Positions 8,849-17,451 of a stretch of DNA of 64,000 nt are shown here, in pieces. Each line of letters begins with the position of its first letter. Positions within the stretch are counted from its first letter, which is position 1. The DNA is from CAYQQR01 sp964420035 (GTDB lineage Bacteria > Bacteroidota > Bacteroidia > Bacteroidales > SM23-62): contig CAYQQR010000017.1 in the NCBI GenBank assembly GCA_964420035.1, positions 6,950-70,949 of the forward strand. The letters are read 5' to 3'. The notes beneath the pieces are model-generated. The model searched no databases. It saw nothing but the letters and a program-made list of their open reading frames with translations, and was not told where the DNA came from. Made by a program: the position numbers and the translations under genes.

Positions 8849-9061
8849 ATGTCAACTTTTCAACTCTATTTGGAACTGGGTATTCATCATATTGCCGACC
8901 TGGGCGTGGAAGCCGGACAGATCATGATCCTTTTGATCGTGATGCTCCTGTCCTTCGTTCTGGTTGATCTGTTCCGGGCAGCCCGGCGGGACTGGAACCT
9001 GGTTTTATCCGGTGCTGCCCCCGGACTCTCCCTGGTCATGGTCCTTGAAAGAATGCCATGA
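8849..9061 (+). pseudogene. HupE/UreJ-family gene with internal in-frame deletion
   Basis: This 70-codon frame joins the two ends of a HupE/UreJ-like membrane protein. Residues 1-18 (MSTFQLYLELGIHHIADL) match the family N-terminus, which normally continues with a YDHILF segment. Residues 19-70 (GVEAGQIMILLIVMLLSF, then FRAARRDWNLVLS) match the family C-terminus. Intact members are about 190-200 residues from memory, so roughly 125 central residues, including most transmembrane helices, are missing while the frame is kept. The product would have one or two helices and is unlikely to transport nickel or cobalt. It could also be an assembly artefact. Confidence 0.68.
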
Positions 9062-9134
9062 AACGAGCATGATTTTTATTGATCATAAAATCACAAATGG
9101 AAATGATTGAAAAAATCACGCGAGAACGAAACGA

Positions 9135-10040
9135 ATGAACTGGCCCGAAGCCATATCGGAATTTAAGACCTACCTGAGGCTGGAGCGTTCGCTTTCAGAG
9201 AATTCTATCCTGGCCTACAGCAGGGATATAGAGAAGTTTTACAGTTTCATACGAATGACCGGATGTGAACTTTGCCCGGAGGAGGCCGGACTGGAGGACT
9301 TCAAAGAGTTTATTCAGTGGATCAACGAGATGGGGCTTTCGGCCCGCAGCCAGGCCCGCATCATTTCCGGGCTAAAGACTTTTTATAAGTTCCTATTGCT
9401 GGAAGACAAGATAGACAACGATCCCACGGCTTTGCTGGAAGCACCCAATATTGGCAGAAAATTACCCGGGATACTCAGTATTGAGGAGATCGACAAGCTG
9501 CTCGCGGCCATTGACCTGAGCAAACCACTCGGGGCACGCGATAAAGCCATGCTGGAGGTCCTCTACAGTTGCGGTTTACGGGTTAGTGAACTCATCGACC
9601 TGCGTCTTTCCAACTATTACCCGGAACAGGGATTTATACGGATCCTGGGGAAAGGGGATAAGGAAAGACTGGTTCCCATTGGCAGGAAGGCCATAAAGGA
9701 AGTTGAACTCTATTTCCAGGAGCGGGCCCACTTACCCGTGGATCCCGTTTTCAAAGATGTGCTCTTTTTGAACAGGAGAGGGAAGAAGCTCACCCGCGTC
9801 ATGATCTTTACCATCATACGCCGGCTGGCCGAAAAAGCCGGATTAAAAAAGGAGATCAGTCCGCATACCTTCCGCCACTCTTTTGCCACCCACCTGATCG
9901 AGGGCGGGGCGGACCTGCGGGCCGTGCAGGAAATGCTGGGCCACGAATCCATCCTTACCACCGAGATCTATACCCACCTCGACCGGGAATATTTGCGGGA
10001 CGCGATCATTCGCTTTCACCCGAGAAGCAGGAGGAAGTGA
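9135..10040 (+). CDS. xerD: Site-specific tyrosine recombinase XerD
   Basis: A 301-residue tyrosine recombinase of the XerC/D type that resolves chromosome dimers at dif. The N-terminal SAM-like core-binding domain covers residues 1-90. The catalytic residues are present: Arg in SCGLRVSEL (about 150), Lys in GKGDKERL, His-x-x-Arg in SPHTFRHSFATHL (about 245-250), His in LGHESILTTEIY and the tyrosine nucleophile in IYTHLDREYLRDAI. The length fits XerD of Bacteroidota. No mobile element surrounds it, which argues for the housekeeping role. XerC cannot be fully excluded from sequence alone. Confidence 0.9.
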   Translation: MNWPEAISEFKTYLRLERSLSENSILAYSRDIEKFYSFIRMTGCELCPEEAGLEDFKEFIQWINEMGLSARSQARIISGLKTFYKFLLLEDKIDNDPTALLEAPNIGRKLPGILSIEEIDKLLAAIDLSKPLGARDKAMLEVLYSCGLRVSELIDLRLSNYYPEQGFIRILGKGDKERLVPIGRKAIKEVELYFQERAHLPVDPVFKDVLFLNRRGKKLTRVMIFTIIRRLAEKAGLKKEISPHTFRHSFATHLIEGGADLRAVQEMLGHESILTTEIYTHLDREYLRDAIIRFHPRSRRK

Positions 10041-10052
10041 ACTCTGGATCAT

Positions 10053-10080
10053 TTATCCATCTGGATGGGATAATTTTATT
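10053..10080 (+). terminator. Probable intrinsic terminator of xerD
   Basis: Hairpin with outer arms TTATCC and GGATAA and a further AT/AT pair inside, followed by TTTTATT. It lies 13 bases after the xerD stop codon. Confidence 0.5.
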
Positions 10081-10147
10081 CTGTCGTACATCCCATTCTT
10101 AACCTACAGGTAACAGAATTATAGGACCGATTTAAGATTTTTTTGAA

Positions 10148-10155
10148 TACATTTG
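10148..10155 (+). promoter_or_regulatory. Candidate -7 element upstream of ppdK
   Basis: TACATTTG matches the Bacteroidota -7 consensus TAnnTTTG and lies 69 bases before the ppdK start. A clear -33 TTTG at the right distance was not found. Confidence 0.4.
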
Positions 10156-10223
10156 TACTCTTAAATTTTTGAGGGCTCAAAACCAAGTAACTCATTGATA
10201 TTAACCATAAAAACCATATTGTA

Positions 10224-12944
10224 ATGTCAGAAGTAAAACGCGTTTATAAATTTGGCAACAAGGAAGCAGAAGGTCGTGCAGACATGAAGAACCTGCTCGG
10301 CGGCAAAGGGGCCAACCTGGCCGAGATGAACCGGATCGGAGTGCCGGTGCCCCCCGGATTCACCATCACTACCGATGTATGTAATGAATACTATACCAAG
10401 GGTAAGGATGAAGTGGTGAAGTTGCTTCAAAAAGAAGTAGAAGAAGGTATTCACAATATCGAGAAGATCATGGGAACCCGTTTCGGGGATAACGAAAATC
10501 CCTGCCTGGTTTCGGTTCGTTCCGGAGCCCGTGCCAGCATGCCGGGCATGATGGATACCATCCTGAACCTGGGACTGAACGATACCGTTGTGGAAGGTAT
10601 GATCAAAAAGACCGGTAACGACCGGTTTGTATGGGATTCCTACAGACGTTTTGTTCAGATGTACGGGGATGTGGTGATGGGACTGAAACCCGAGTCCAAA
10701 GAAGACATCGATCCATTTGAAGAGATCATCGAGGCCATGAAGGAAGAGAAAGGGGTTGAGCTGGATACCGAACTGACCACAGACGACCTGAAGCAACTCA
10801 CGGAAAAGTTCAAGGGGGCCGTCAAGCAAAAGACAGGACAGGACTTCCCCGAAGATCCCTGGGATCAGCTCTGGGGTTCCATACTTGCCGTTTTTGACAG
10901 CTGGAACAACGATCGCGCTGTTTACTACAGGACCCTGCACAACATCCCCGCCGAATGGGGAACTGCCGTGAACGTACAGGCCATGGTGTTCGGCAATATG
11001 GGCGATTCTTCCGCAACCGGTGTTGCTTTTACCCGTGATGCCGCTACCGGCGAAGACATATTCAACGGGGAATACCTTATCAATGCCCAGGGCGAGGATG
11101 TGGTAGCCGGAACCCGTACCCCCCAGCAGATCACCAGGGAAGGTTCCCTTCGTTGGGCAAAACTGGCTAAAGTAAGCGAAGAGGAGCGCGCTAAAAAATA
11201 CCCATCATTGGAAGAATCCATGCCGGAGGTTTACAAGGAGTTGGATGAAGTGCAGCAAAAACTGGAGGATCATTATAAAGAAATGCAGGACCTCGAGTTT
11301 ACCATACAGGAAGGCAAACTCTGGTTGCTGCAGACCCGTACAGGAAAGCGTACCGGTGCTGCCATGGTCAAGATCGCCATGGATATGCTCCGGGATGGAA
11401 AGATCGACGAAAAAACAGTATTGCTCCGGATGGAGCCCAATAAGCTCGATGAGTTGTTGCATCCTGTTTTCGACAAGGAGGCAATTAAAAAAGCGAATGT
11501 TGTTGCCAGCGGATTGCCGGCTTCACCGGGAGCTGCCACGGGACAGGTGGTTTTCTTTGCTGATGAAGCGGAAGAGTGGGCCGAACAAGGCAAAACCGTG
11601 ATCCTTGCCCGTATCGAAACTTCGCCGGAGGACCTGCGTGGAATGAACGTGGCCAAGGGGATCCTCACCGCCCGTGGGGGCATGACCTCCCATGCGGCTG
11701 TTGTTGCACGGGGCATGGGTAAATGCTGTGTTTCCGGCGCAGGCGGGGTCAAGGTCAATTACAAGAACCGGACCATGACCATGAACGGTAAGGAATATAA
11801 GGAAGGCGACTGGATCTCCCTGAACGGGACCACCGGCGAGGTGTACGATGGCAAGATCGCCACGAAAGATCCCGACCTGAGCGGTGATTTCGGGAAGATC
11901 ATGGAGCTCGCGGAAAAACACACCCGCATGAGCGTTCGCACCAACGCCGATACCCCCAAGGATGCCAAAGTTGCCCGTAAATTTGGCGCCAAGGGGATCG
12001 GACTTTGCCGTACCGAACATATGTTCTTTGAAGGTAAGCGTATCATGGCCATGCGGGAGATGATCCTGGCCGATGATGAAGCAGGCAGAAGGAAAGCCCT
12101 GGAAAAACTGCTGCCGATTCAGCGTGAAGATTTCGAGGGTATTTTTGAAGCCATGAAAGACCTTCCGGTGACTGTCAGGTTACTGGATCCGCCGCTTCAC
12201 GAATTTGTTCCCCACGAGGAAGAAAACCAGAAGGAGATGGCCGATGAAATGGGTGTATCCGTCGAAAAGATCAAGCAGAAGGTTGAAGATCTGGATGAGT
12301 TCAATCCGATGCTGGGACATCGCGGTTGCCGGCTGGGCAACACCTATCCGGAGATCACCGAAATGCAGGCACGTGCCATCATCGAGGCTGCCCTGAACCT
12401 TAAGAAAAAAGGCATCAGGACCCAGCCCGAAATTATGATACCTCTTACCGGTACGGACAAGGAATATAATATGCAGGAGGAAATCGTTACAAGGACCGCC
12501 GAACAGGTGTTCCAGGAAAGAGGGGACAAAATGGAATACCTGGTGGGTACCATGATCGAGATCCCAAGGGCTGCCCTGGTAGCCGACAAGATCGCCGAAA
12601 GAGCCGAATTCTTCTCATTTGGAACCAATGACCTGACCCAGATGGGATTTGGCTACTCCAGGGATGATGCCGGAAGATTCCTTCCCATTTATATTAAAAG
12701 AGGTATACTGAAACATGATCCTTTCCAGGTCCTGGACCAGGAAGGTATCGGTCAGCTGGTCGAAATGGGCACCGAAAGGGGCCGCAAAACCCGTCCCGAT
12801 CTGAAAGTCGGGATTTGCGGTGAACACGGGGGTGAGCCCAGTTCCGTGGAATTCTGCCACAGGGTGGGTATGAACTACGTGTCCTGTTCACCCTACCGGG
12901 TTCCCATAGCCCGTCTTGCAGCAGCCATGGCAAACCTGAGATAA
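10224..12944 (+). CDS. ppdK: Pyruvate, phosphate dikinase
   Basis: A 906-residue PEP-utilising enzyme that interconverts pyruvate + ATP + Pi with PEP + AMP + PPi. The N-terminal ATP-grasp domain carries LLGGKGANLAEM and SVRSGARASMPGMMDTILN. The swivelling phosphohistidine domain has GGMTSHAAVVARGMG at about residue 490. The C-terminal PEP-binding TIM barrel has GTMIEIPRAAL, FGTNDLTQM and GICGEHGG with the catalytic Cys near residue 865. Length and order are standard. It stands alone with its own upstream region and a strong terminator, directly before pckA, so the two genes together serve the PEP node. Confidence 0.97.
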   Translation: MSEVKRVYKFGNKEAEGRADMKNLLGGKGANLAEMNRIGVPVPPGFTITTDVCNEYYTKGKDEVVKLLQKEVEEGIHNIEKIMGTRFGDNENPCLVSVRSGARASMPGMMDTILNLGLNDTVVEGMIKKTGNDRFVWDSYRRFVQMYGDVVMGLKPESKEDIDPFEEIIEAMKEEKGVELDTELTTDDLKQLTEKFKGAVKQKTGQDFPEDPWDQLWGSILAVFDSWNNDRAVYYRTLHNIPAEWGTAVNVQAMVFGNMGDSSATGVAFTRDAATGEDIFNGEYLINAQGEDVVAGTRTPQQITREGSLRWAKLAKVSEEERAKKYPSLEESMPEVYKELDEVQQKLEDHYKEMQDLEFTIQEGKLWLLQTRTGKRTGAAMVKIAMDMLRDGKIDEKTVLLRMEPNKLDELLHPVFDKEAIKKANVVASGLPASPGAATGQVVFFADEAEEWAEQGKTVILARIETSPEDLRGMNVAKGILTARGGMTSHAAVVARGMGKCCVSGAGGVKVNYKNRTMTMNGKEYKEGDWISLNGTTGEVYDGKIATKDPDLSGDFGKIMELAEKHTRMSVRTNADTPKDAKVARKFGAKGIGLCRTEHMFFEGKRIMAMREMILADDEAGRRKALEKLLPIQREDFEGIFEAMKDLPVTVRLLDPPLHEFVPHEEENQKEMADEMGVSVEKIKQKVEDLDEFNPMLGHRGCRLGNTYPEITEMQARAIIEAALNLKKKGIRTQPEIMIPLTGTDKEYNMQEEIVTRTAEQVFQERGDKMEYLVGTMIEIPRAALVADKIAERAEFFSFGTNDLTQMGFGYSRDDAGRFLPIYIKRGILKHDPFQVLDQEGIGQLVEMGTERGRKTRPDLKVGICGEHGGEPSSVEFCHRVGMNYVSCSPYRVPIARLAAAMANLR

Positions 12945-12966
12945 CTATTCAGCAACAGTACCTGAT

Positions 12967-13000
12967 AAAAAAAAGCAGTACTTCGTTACTGCTTTTTTTT
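12967..13000 (+). terminator. Intrinsic terminator between ppdK and pckA
   Basis: Perfect stem AGCAGTA/TACTGCT with loop CTTCGT, preceded by seven A and followed by eight T. The A and T tracts would extend the stem and allow function in both directions. It lies 22 bases after the ppdK stop. Confidence 0.9.
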
Positions 13001-13008
13001 ATGTCCTT

Positions 13009-13035
13009 TTTGTTTCGATTTATCGTTTATATTTG
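13009..13035 (+). promoter_or_regulatory. Candidate pckA promoter
   Basis: TTTG (13009-13012) and TATATTTG (13028-13035) match the -33 TTTG and -7 TAnnTTTG elements of Bacteroidota. The 15-base gap is shorter than the usual 19-21, so the -33 match may be fortuitous. The -7 match overlaps an in-frame TTG at 13033, which supports the later ATG at 13081 as the true start of pckA. Confidence 0.45.
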
Positions 13036-13080
13036 CCAATAGAAGCAATTTGTTCACTTAAAACCCTAAAACCTTTCTGT

Positions 13081-14718
13081 ATGGCCCAATCAAAAACCAA
13101 CCCGGACCTGAGTATTTACGGATTAAAAGATGTCGGGGAAGTTTACCACAACCTTTCCTATGAAGAACTCTTTGAACATGAGACCAACCCTGAGCTCGAG
13201 GGTTATGAGCGCGGATTCGTGACCAATACGGGAGCTGTGGCGGTTGATACCGGTGTGTTTACCGGTCGTTCCCCTAAAGACAAGTATATTGTAAAAGAAG
13301 AAACTTCGGAGAAAAATATCTGGTGGAGGAACGAACACCGTCCGGCTTCCGATAACAAACCCATCTCGGAAGAAGTGTGGTCCGATCTGAAAGAAATTGC
13401 CGTCGAGCAACTGTCCGGTAAAAAACTCTATGTTCAGGATGGCTTCGCGGGAGCCAATGAAGATTCACGCATTGCGATCCGGATCATAACAGAGGTGGCC
13501 TGGATGGCCCATTTTGTCAAGAACATGTTCATCCGGCCCAGCGAAGAAGAACTTGAAGATTTTGATCCCGATTACGTGATGCTGAATGCTTCCAAGACCC
13601 ATAATCCAAAGTGGAAGGAGCACGGGCTGAATTCCGAGGTATTCGCAGCTTTCAATCTCAAGGAAGGGATGGCTTGTGTCGGCGGTACCTGGTACGGGGG
13701 GGAGATCAAAAAGGGCTTTTTCTCCGTGATGAATTATTTACTTCCCCTCCAGGGCATTGCTGCCATGCATTGCAGTGCCAATGTAGGTGAAGCGGGTGAT
13801 GTTGCCATATTTTTCGGACTTTCGGGAACGGGAAAGACCACCCTTTCTGCCGATCCCAAAAGGGCTTTGATCGGGGATGACGAGCATGGCTGGGACAGGG
13901 ACGGGGTATTTAATTTCGAAGGGGGCTGTTATGCCAAGACCATCAACCTGGATCCGGAAAAGGAACCCGATATCTTCCATGCCATCAAGCGGGATGCTTT
14001 GCTTGAGAATGTCGTGTTTGATCCTGAAACCGGGGAAATAGACTGGTCCAGTGCCGCCAAGACGCAAAATACCCGGGTTTCTTATCCCATCTACCATATT
14101 AAGAACGTTGTGAAGCCTGTTTCCAAAGCCGGCCATGCACAAAATGTGATCTTCCTTACGGCAGATGCATTCGGGGTTTTGCCCCCGGTTTCACGGCTGG
14201 ACACGAACCAGACCAAGTATCATTTCATCAGCGGATATACCGCCAAGGTAGCAGGTACAGAAAGGGGTATCAAGGAACCCGTTCCTTCCTTCTCGGCATG
14301 TTTCGGAGCTGCTTTCCTGTTGCTCGATCCCATCATCTATGCAGACCTGCTTGCCGAAAAAATGGAAGAGCACCATGCTCATGCATGGCTGGTCAATACC
14401 GGGTGGACCGGCGGAGGGTGGGGACATGGAGGAAAACGCATGGATCTTCCCCACACCCGGGCCATCATCGATGCCATTCTCGACGGGTCCCTGAATAAAG
14501 CTTCCTACAGCACCCTACCCATATTCAACCTTCAGATCCCGGATCATGTCAGGGGAGTGCCGGATCATGTCCTTAACCCCAGGAATACCTGGGAGCATCC
14601 CGGGGAATGGGATCAGCAGGCCCGTATGCTGGCGGAGAAATTCATTAAGAATTTTGAATTTTTCACCGATAATGAGAAGGTGAAGGGTCTGGTTCCTTAC
14701 GGACCGGTTATTCAGTAG
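13081..14718 (+). CDS. pckA: Phosphoenolpyruvate carboxykinase (ATP)
   Basis: A 545-residue ATP-dependent PEPCK that interconverts oxaloacetate and PEP. The P-loop GLSGTGKTTLSADP lies near residues 243-256. The substrate-side motifs FTGRSPKDKYIV, YGGEIKK and the metal/nucleotide segment DDEHGW are present, as is the C-terminal NTGWTGGGWGHGGKR loop. The ATG at 13081 (MAQSKTNPDLS) is preferred over an in-frame TTG at 13033 because the family normally starts close to this point and the upstream codons overlap a promoter-like element. It follows ppdK but is separated from it by a strong terminator. Confidence 0.97.
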   Translation: MAQSKTNPDLSIYGLKDVGEVYHNLSYEELFEHETNPELEGYERGFVTNTGAVAVDTGVFTGRSPKDKYIVKEETSEKNIWWRNEHRPASDNKPISEEVWSDLKEIAVEQLSGKKLYVQDGFAGANEDSRIAIRIITEVAWMAHFVKNMFIRPSEEELEDFDPDYVMLNASKTHNPKWKEHGLNSEVFAAFNLKEGMACVGGTWYGGEIKKGFFSVMNYLLPLQGIAAMHCSANVGEAGDVAIFFGLSGTGKTTLSADPKRALIGDDEHGWDRDGVFNFEGGCYAKTINLDPEKEPDIFHAIKRDALLENVVFDPETGEIDWSSAAKTQNTRVSYPIYHIKNVVKPVSKAGHAQNVIFLTADAFGVLPPVSRLDTNQTKYHFISGYTAKVAGTERGIKEPVPSFSACFGAAFLLLDPIIYADLLAEKMEEHHAHAWLVNTGWTGGGWGHGGKRMDLPHTRAIIDAILDGSLNKASYSTLPIFNLQIPDHVRGVPDHVLNPRNTWEHPGEWDQQARMLAEKFIKNFEFFTDNEKVKGLVPYGPVIQ

Positions 14719-14975
14719 GCGGTAGTAAGAATTCAGCCTGCCTGACGGCAGTCAGGGATTCAGAATGAGGGTGTGAGTTTTGAATGTGGGCACCGTTAGC
14801 ACCGTTAGCACCGTTGGCAACGTTTATACAGCGGCAGTCCAGGAACCAGTCCCGAAAAACTAAAGCAGCAAAGCTGCTAAGATTTTCGGGACCCCACCAG
14901 CGACCAGCGCCAGAAGAGCGTAACTCGTAACGCGTAACAATTATTCAATTCGCAATCCGTAATATACTTCAAATA
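14719..14975. repeat. Intergenic mosaic repeat element between pckA and plsY
   Basis: No gene. The left part, with CCTGCCTGACGGCAGTCAGG and TTCAGAATGAGGGTGTG, is nearly the same as the start of the region at 41795-42000. Next come four nonamers, GCACCGTTA twice, then GCACCGTTG and GCAACGTTT (14790-14825), then CAGCGGCAGTCCAG, also seen near 21406. A nested hairpin follows: outer arms TCCCGAAAA/TTTTCGGGA (14850-14858 with 14883-14891) and inner stem AGCAGC-AAA-GCTGCT (14864-14878). The region ends with a CGCAATCCGTAAT motif that recurs in related form near 37250. Confidence 0.65.
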
Positions 14976-15617
14976 CTAAGTCTTTTTTCCGAATAACTTT
15001 GCCCTTGGTTCTTCTCCCCTGAGGATACGAATGATATTACTTCTGTGCATGAAAACAATGATCAGGGCGACCAGTATGGCAAAGACCTGCAGGACCCAGG
15101 TGGCATTTTCAGGAAAAAGGTATATGAACAAGGGATAGGCGATGCCGCCGCTCATGGAGGCCACGGAGAATATTCTTATCAAAAGCAAAATGATGAGGTA
15201 CACCATCAGGGAACCCAGGGTGGAATAGGGTGAAAGGGCCAGGGCCACGCCCAGGAAGGTGGCCACTCCCTTGCCTCCCCGTAAGCCGGCAAACAGGGGC
15301 ATAATATGTCCCAAACCGGCCATGATCCCCAGGGTGATCCTGAATATCTCCTGCAAGAGTGCCTTGTTAAAGGGTTCGGGGTCCAGGGCCGCCAGTTTTA
15401 CAGCGGCAAATCCCTTGGCTACATCGACGATCAGGACCACAACACCCGCCTTGGCTCCAAACACCCTGAAGGTGTTGGCTGCCCCGGCATTCTTACTTCC
15501 GTATTCACGGATATCTTTTTTGAAGAAGATCTTCCCGATCCAGATTGACGTCGGAACGGATCCCAGCATATAAGCTCCGAAAAGCAACAAATAGGGTGCA
15601 AATTCCTTCAACTCCAT
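14976..15617 (-). CDS. plsY: Acyl-phosphate:glycerol-3-phosphate acyltransferase PlsY
   Basis: A 213-residue inner-membrane enzyme that transfers the acyl group from acyl-phosphate to glycerol-3-phosphate, the first step of phospholipid synthesis. Family motifs are visible: GSVPTSIWIGKIF near the N-terminus, then DIREYGSKNAGAANTFR, VVLIVDVAKGFAAV and GLRGGKGVATFLG. Several hydrophobic helices match the expected membrane topology. The length is slightly above the usual 200. It reads in the same direction as cdaA and folP upstream but is separated from cdaA by 83 bases holding an octamer repeat. Confidence 0.95.
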   Translation of the reverse strand: MELKEFAPYLLLFGAYMLGSVPTSIWIGKIFFKKDIREYGSKNAGAANTFRVFGAKAGVVVLIVDVAKGFAAVKLAALDPEPFNKALLQEIFRITLGIMAGLGHIMPLFAGLRGGKGVATFLGVALALSPYSTLGSLMVYLIILLLIRIFSVASMSGGIAYPLFIYLFPENATWVLQVFAILVALIIVFMHRSNIIRILRGEEPRAKLFGKKT

Positions 15618-15649
15618 GCTATAAAGATACCATTTTGGGTATTAATTAA

Positions 15650-15689
15650 GAACCAAGGAACCAAGGAACCAAGGAACCAAGGAACCTCA
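15650..15689 (+). repeat. GAACCAAG octamer repeat
   Basis: Four perfect tandem copies of GAACCAAG and a fifth degenerate one (GAACCTCA), in the short gap between cdaA and plsY. It has the same 8-bp period as the GAGACATN arrays elsewhere in the window but a different unit sequence. Confidence 0.85.
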
Positions 15690-15700
15690 AAGCTTTATGG

Positions 15701-16480
15701 TTACCCGGATTCCTCTTCAAGTCTTTGCATCAATTCCTTGGGATCCAGGTCCAGTTCCAGGTGCCCGTTGTTAGCTATGGAGATCTTTCCGGTTTGCTCG
15801 GAAATAACAATAACCATGGAATCGGTTTGCTCAGACATGCCCAATGCTGCACGATGCCGGAGGCCCAGAGAGGGGGGAAGGTTGGGATTTTCAGTGACGG
15901 GCAGGATACAGCGGGCTGCATATACTTTTTCTCCTTTCAGGATAACGGCTCCATCGTGGAGCGGACTTTCCTTGTTGAAAATGCTGATCAACAAGCGACT
16001 GGATGTTTGTGCATTCAGGATATCCCCTGTTTCCGCGTAGATCTTCATGTTGCTTTTTCTGGCCAACACGATTAAGGCACCGGTCTTTGATTCGGCCATG
16101 GTGATGCATGCTTTGATTACCGACTTGATTTTGATTCCTGCTCTGGTAGGAACATCCATAAAGAATAAGTTTTCCAGGGAAAATTTCTGGTTGGTAAAAT
16201 ACTGGTTGCCGATAAAAATCAGGAATCGCCTGATCTCCTGCTGGAAAACGATGATGAGAGCGATCACCCCGACCCCGATCACCTGACCCAGTATGGACCC
16301 GAGAAGCTCCATGTTAAGAGCCTTGACGATCAGCCAGATCAGGTATACCGAAAGGATGCCGATGAAAATATTCATGGCCACGGTTCCCCTGATAAGGAGA
16401 TAAACCTGGTACATCAGGAATGCGACAAGAAGAATGTCGATGATATCCAGTATCCTAATCTTGATAAATAGTTCAGGCAT
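15701..16480 (-). CDS. cdaA: Diadenylate cyclase CdaA
   Basis: A 259-residue membrane-anchored enzyme that makes the second messenger c-di-AMP from two ATP. Three N-terminal transmembrane segments lie in residues 1-85, followed by the DisA_N/DAC domain. Its signature residues are present: the HDGAVIL motif near residue 175 and GLRHRAALGMSEQTDS near 205-220. The layout matches CdaA (YbbP) rather than DisA, which lacks the membrane segments. It lies 17 bases downstream of folP on the same strand, a pairing common in Bacteroidota. Confidence 0.95.
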   Translation of the reverse strand: MPELFIKIRILDIIDILLVAFLMYQVYLLIRGTVAMNIFIGILSVYLIWLIVKALNMELLGSILGQVIGVGVIALIIVFQQEIRRFLIFIGNQYFTNQKFSLENLFFMDVPTRAGIKIKSVIKACITMAESKTGALIVLARKSNMKIYAETGDILNAQTSSRLLISIFNKESPLHDGAVILKGEKVYAARCILPVTENPNLPPSLGLRHRAALGMSEQTDSMVIVISEQTGKISIANNGHLELDLDPKELMQRLEEESG

Positions 16481-16496
16481 GCGGCAAAATTAATAA

Positions 16497-17375
16497 TTAT
16501 TCTTCGTCTGAACTGGCTTCACGGAATTTACGGATCAGCTTAATGCATTCCGTCGCTTCCCGCACATCATGTACCCTCAGGATATCGGCTCCTTTCATCA
16601 AGGCTATGGTATGGAGTACGGTAGTGCCGTTCAGGGCTTCCTCCGGAGAACTTTCAAGGGTCTTCCATATCATAGATTTCCTGGATAACCCGACCATCAG
16701 GGGCAATTCCAGGATGCGCATCTGTTCCAGGTGACTTAAAATGAAATAATTCTGCTCTACGGTCTTGGCAAAACCAAACCCCGGATCCACGATAATGTCT
16801 TTAACCCCCAGGTGCCTGAGTTGATTGGTCTTTTCGGCAAAATACATAAGAATTTCTTTCATGAGATCGTCATACTGTACCTGTTGAGCCATATTCCGGG
16901 GATTGCCTTTGAGGTGCATAGCAACATAGGGTACATTCAGCTCGGCGATGGCGGGGAACATCTCAGGATCCAGCTCTCCTGCTGAAATATCGTTGACCAG
17001 GTCGACCCGATATTCCTCAACGGCTTTCCGGGCCACCCCGGAGCGGAAAGTATCCGCTGAAAGAATGGCATCGGGAAACTTATCCCTGAGAATCCCCAGT
17101 GCCGGCAGCAGTCTTTCCAGCTCTTCTTTCTGACTGATATCCTCGGCGCCCGGCCGGGAGGAACAGGCACCCACATCCAGGGCCCAGGCACCTTCCTCAT
17201 GCATGGTCTTGGCGGTATGTACAAGTTTTTCAGGCTCATTGATCCGGCTCCCTGAATAAAAAGAATCAGGGGTAATGTTCAGTATCCCCATCACGAGAGG
17301 GGTGCTGAGCTTATGCAGTTTACCGGAAAGGTTTAAGGTTAATTTTTTCGAAAAAAATGTATCTTTAAAAAACAT
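16497..17375 (-). CDS. folP: Dihydropteroate synthase
   Basis: A 292-residue enzyme of folate synthesis that condenses dihydropterin pyrophosphate with p-aminobenzoate. Hallmarks are VMGILNITPDSFY near the N-terminus, LDVGACSSRPGAE, SADTFRSGVARKA, VNDISAG, IVDPGFGFAKT and GLSRKSMI. The ATG at 17373-17375 is chosen. A longer in-frame extension to 17468 adds a Cys/aromatic-rich stretch unlike the family and would overlap the divergent tmk gene. A promoter-like element lies 25 bases upstream. It is co-transcribed with cdaA. Confidence 0.93.
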   Translation of the reverse strand: MFFKDTFFSKKLTLNLSGKLHKLSTPLVMGILNITPDSFYSGSRINEPEKLVHTAKTMHEEGAWALDVGACSSRPGAEDISQKEELERLLPALGILRDKFPDAILSADTFRSGVARKAVEEYRVDLVNDISAGELDPEMFPAIAELNVPYVAMHLKGNPRNMAQQVQYDDLMKEILMYFAEKTNQLRHLGVKDIIVDPGFGFAKTVEQNYFILSHLEQMRILELPLMVGLSRKSMIWKTLESSPEEALNGTTVLHTIALMKGADILRVHDVREATECIKLIRKFREASSDEE

Positions 17376-17400
17376 TGGAAGTCTTGTGATTCTTGAGAAA

Positions 17401-17408
17401 CAAAAGTA
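17401..17408 (-). promoter_or_regulatory. Candidate -7 element for folP-cdaA
   Basis: On the minus strand this reads TACTTTTG, a match to TAnnTTTG, 25 bases upstream of the chosen folP start in the folP/tmk divergent gap. No TTTG at the expected -33 distance. Confidence 0.4.
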
Positions 17409-17451
17409 ATAAAAAGCTGTTATACTAACCCGGCAACTGCAGAATGGTTTT

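Noticed and set aside
13033..13080. Longer N-terminus of PckA from a TTG codon
   Set aside because: The TTG lies inside a TATATTTG promoter-like element and the extra 16 residues are not part of the family; ATG at 13081 fits.
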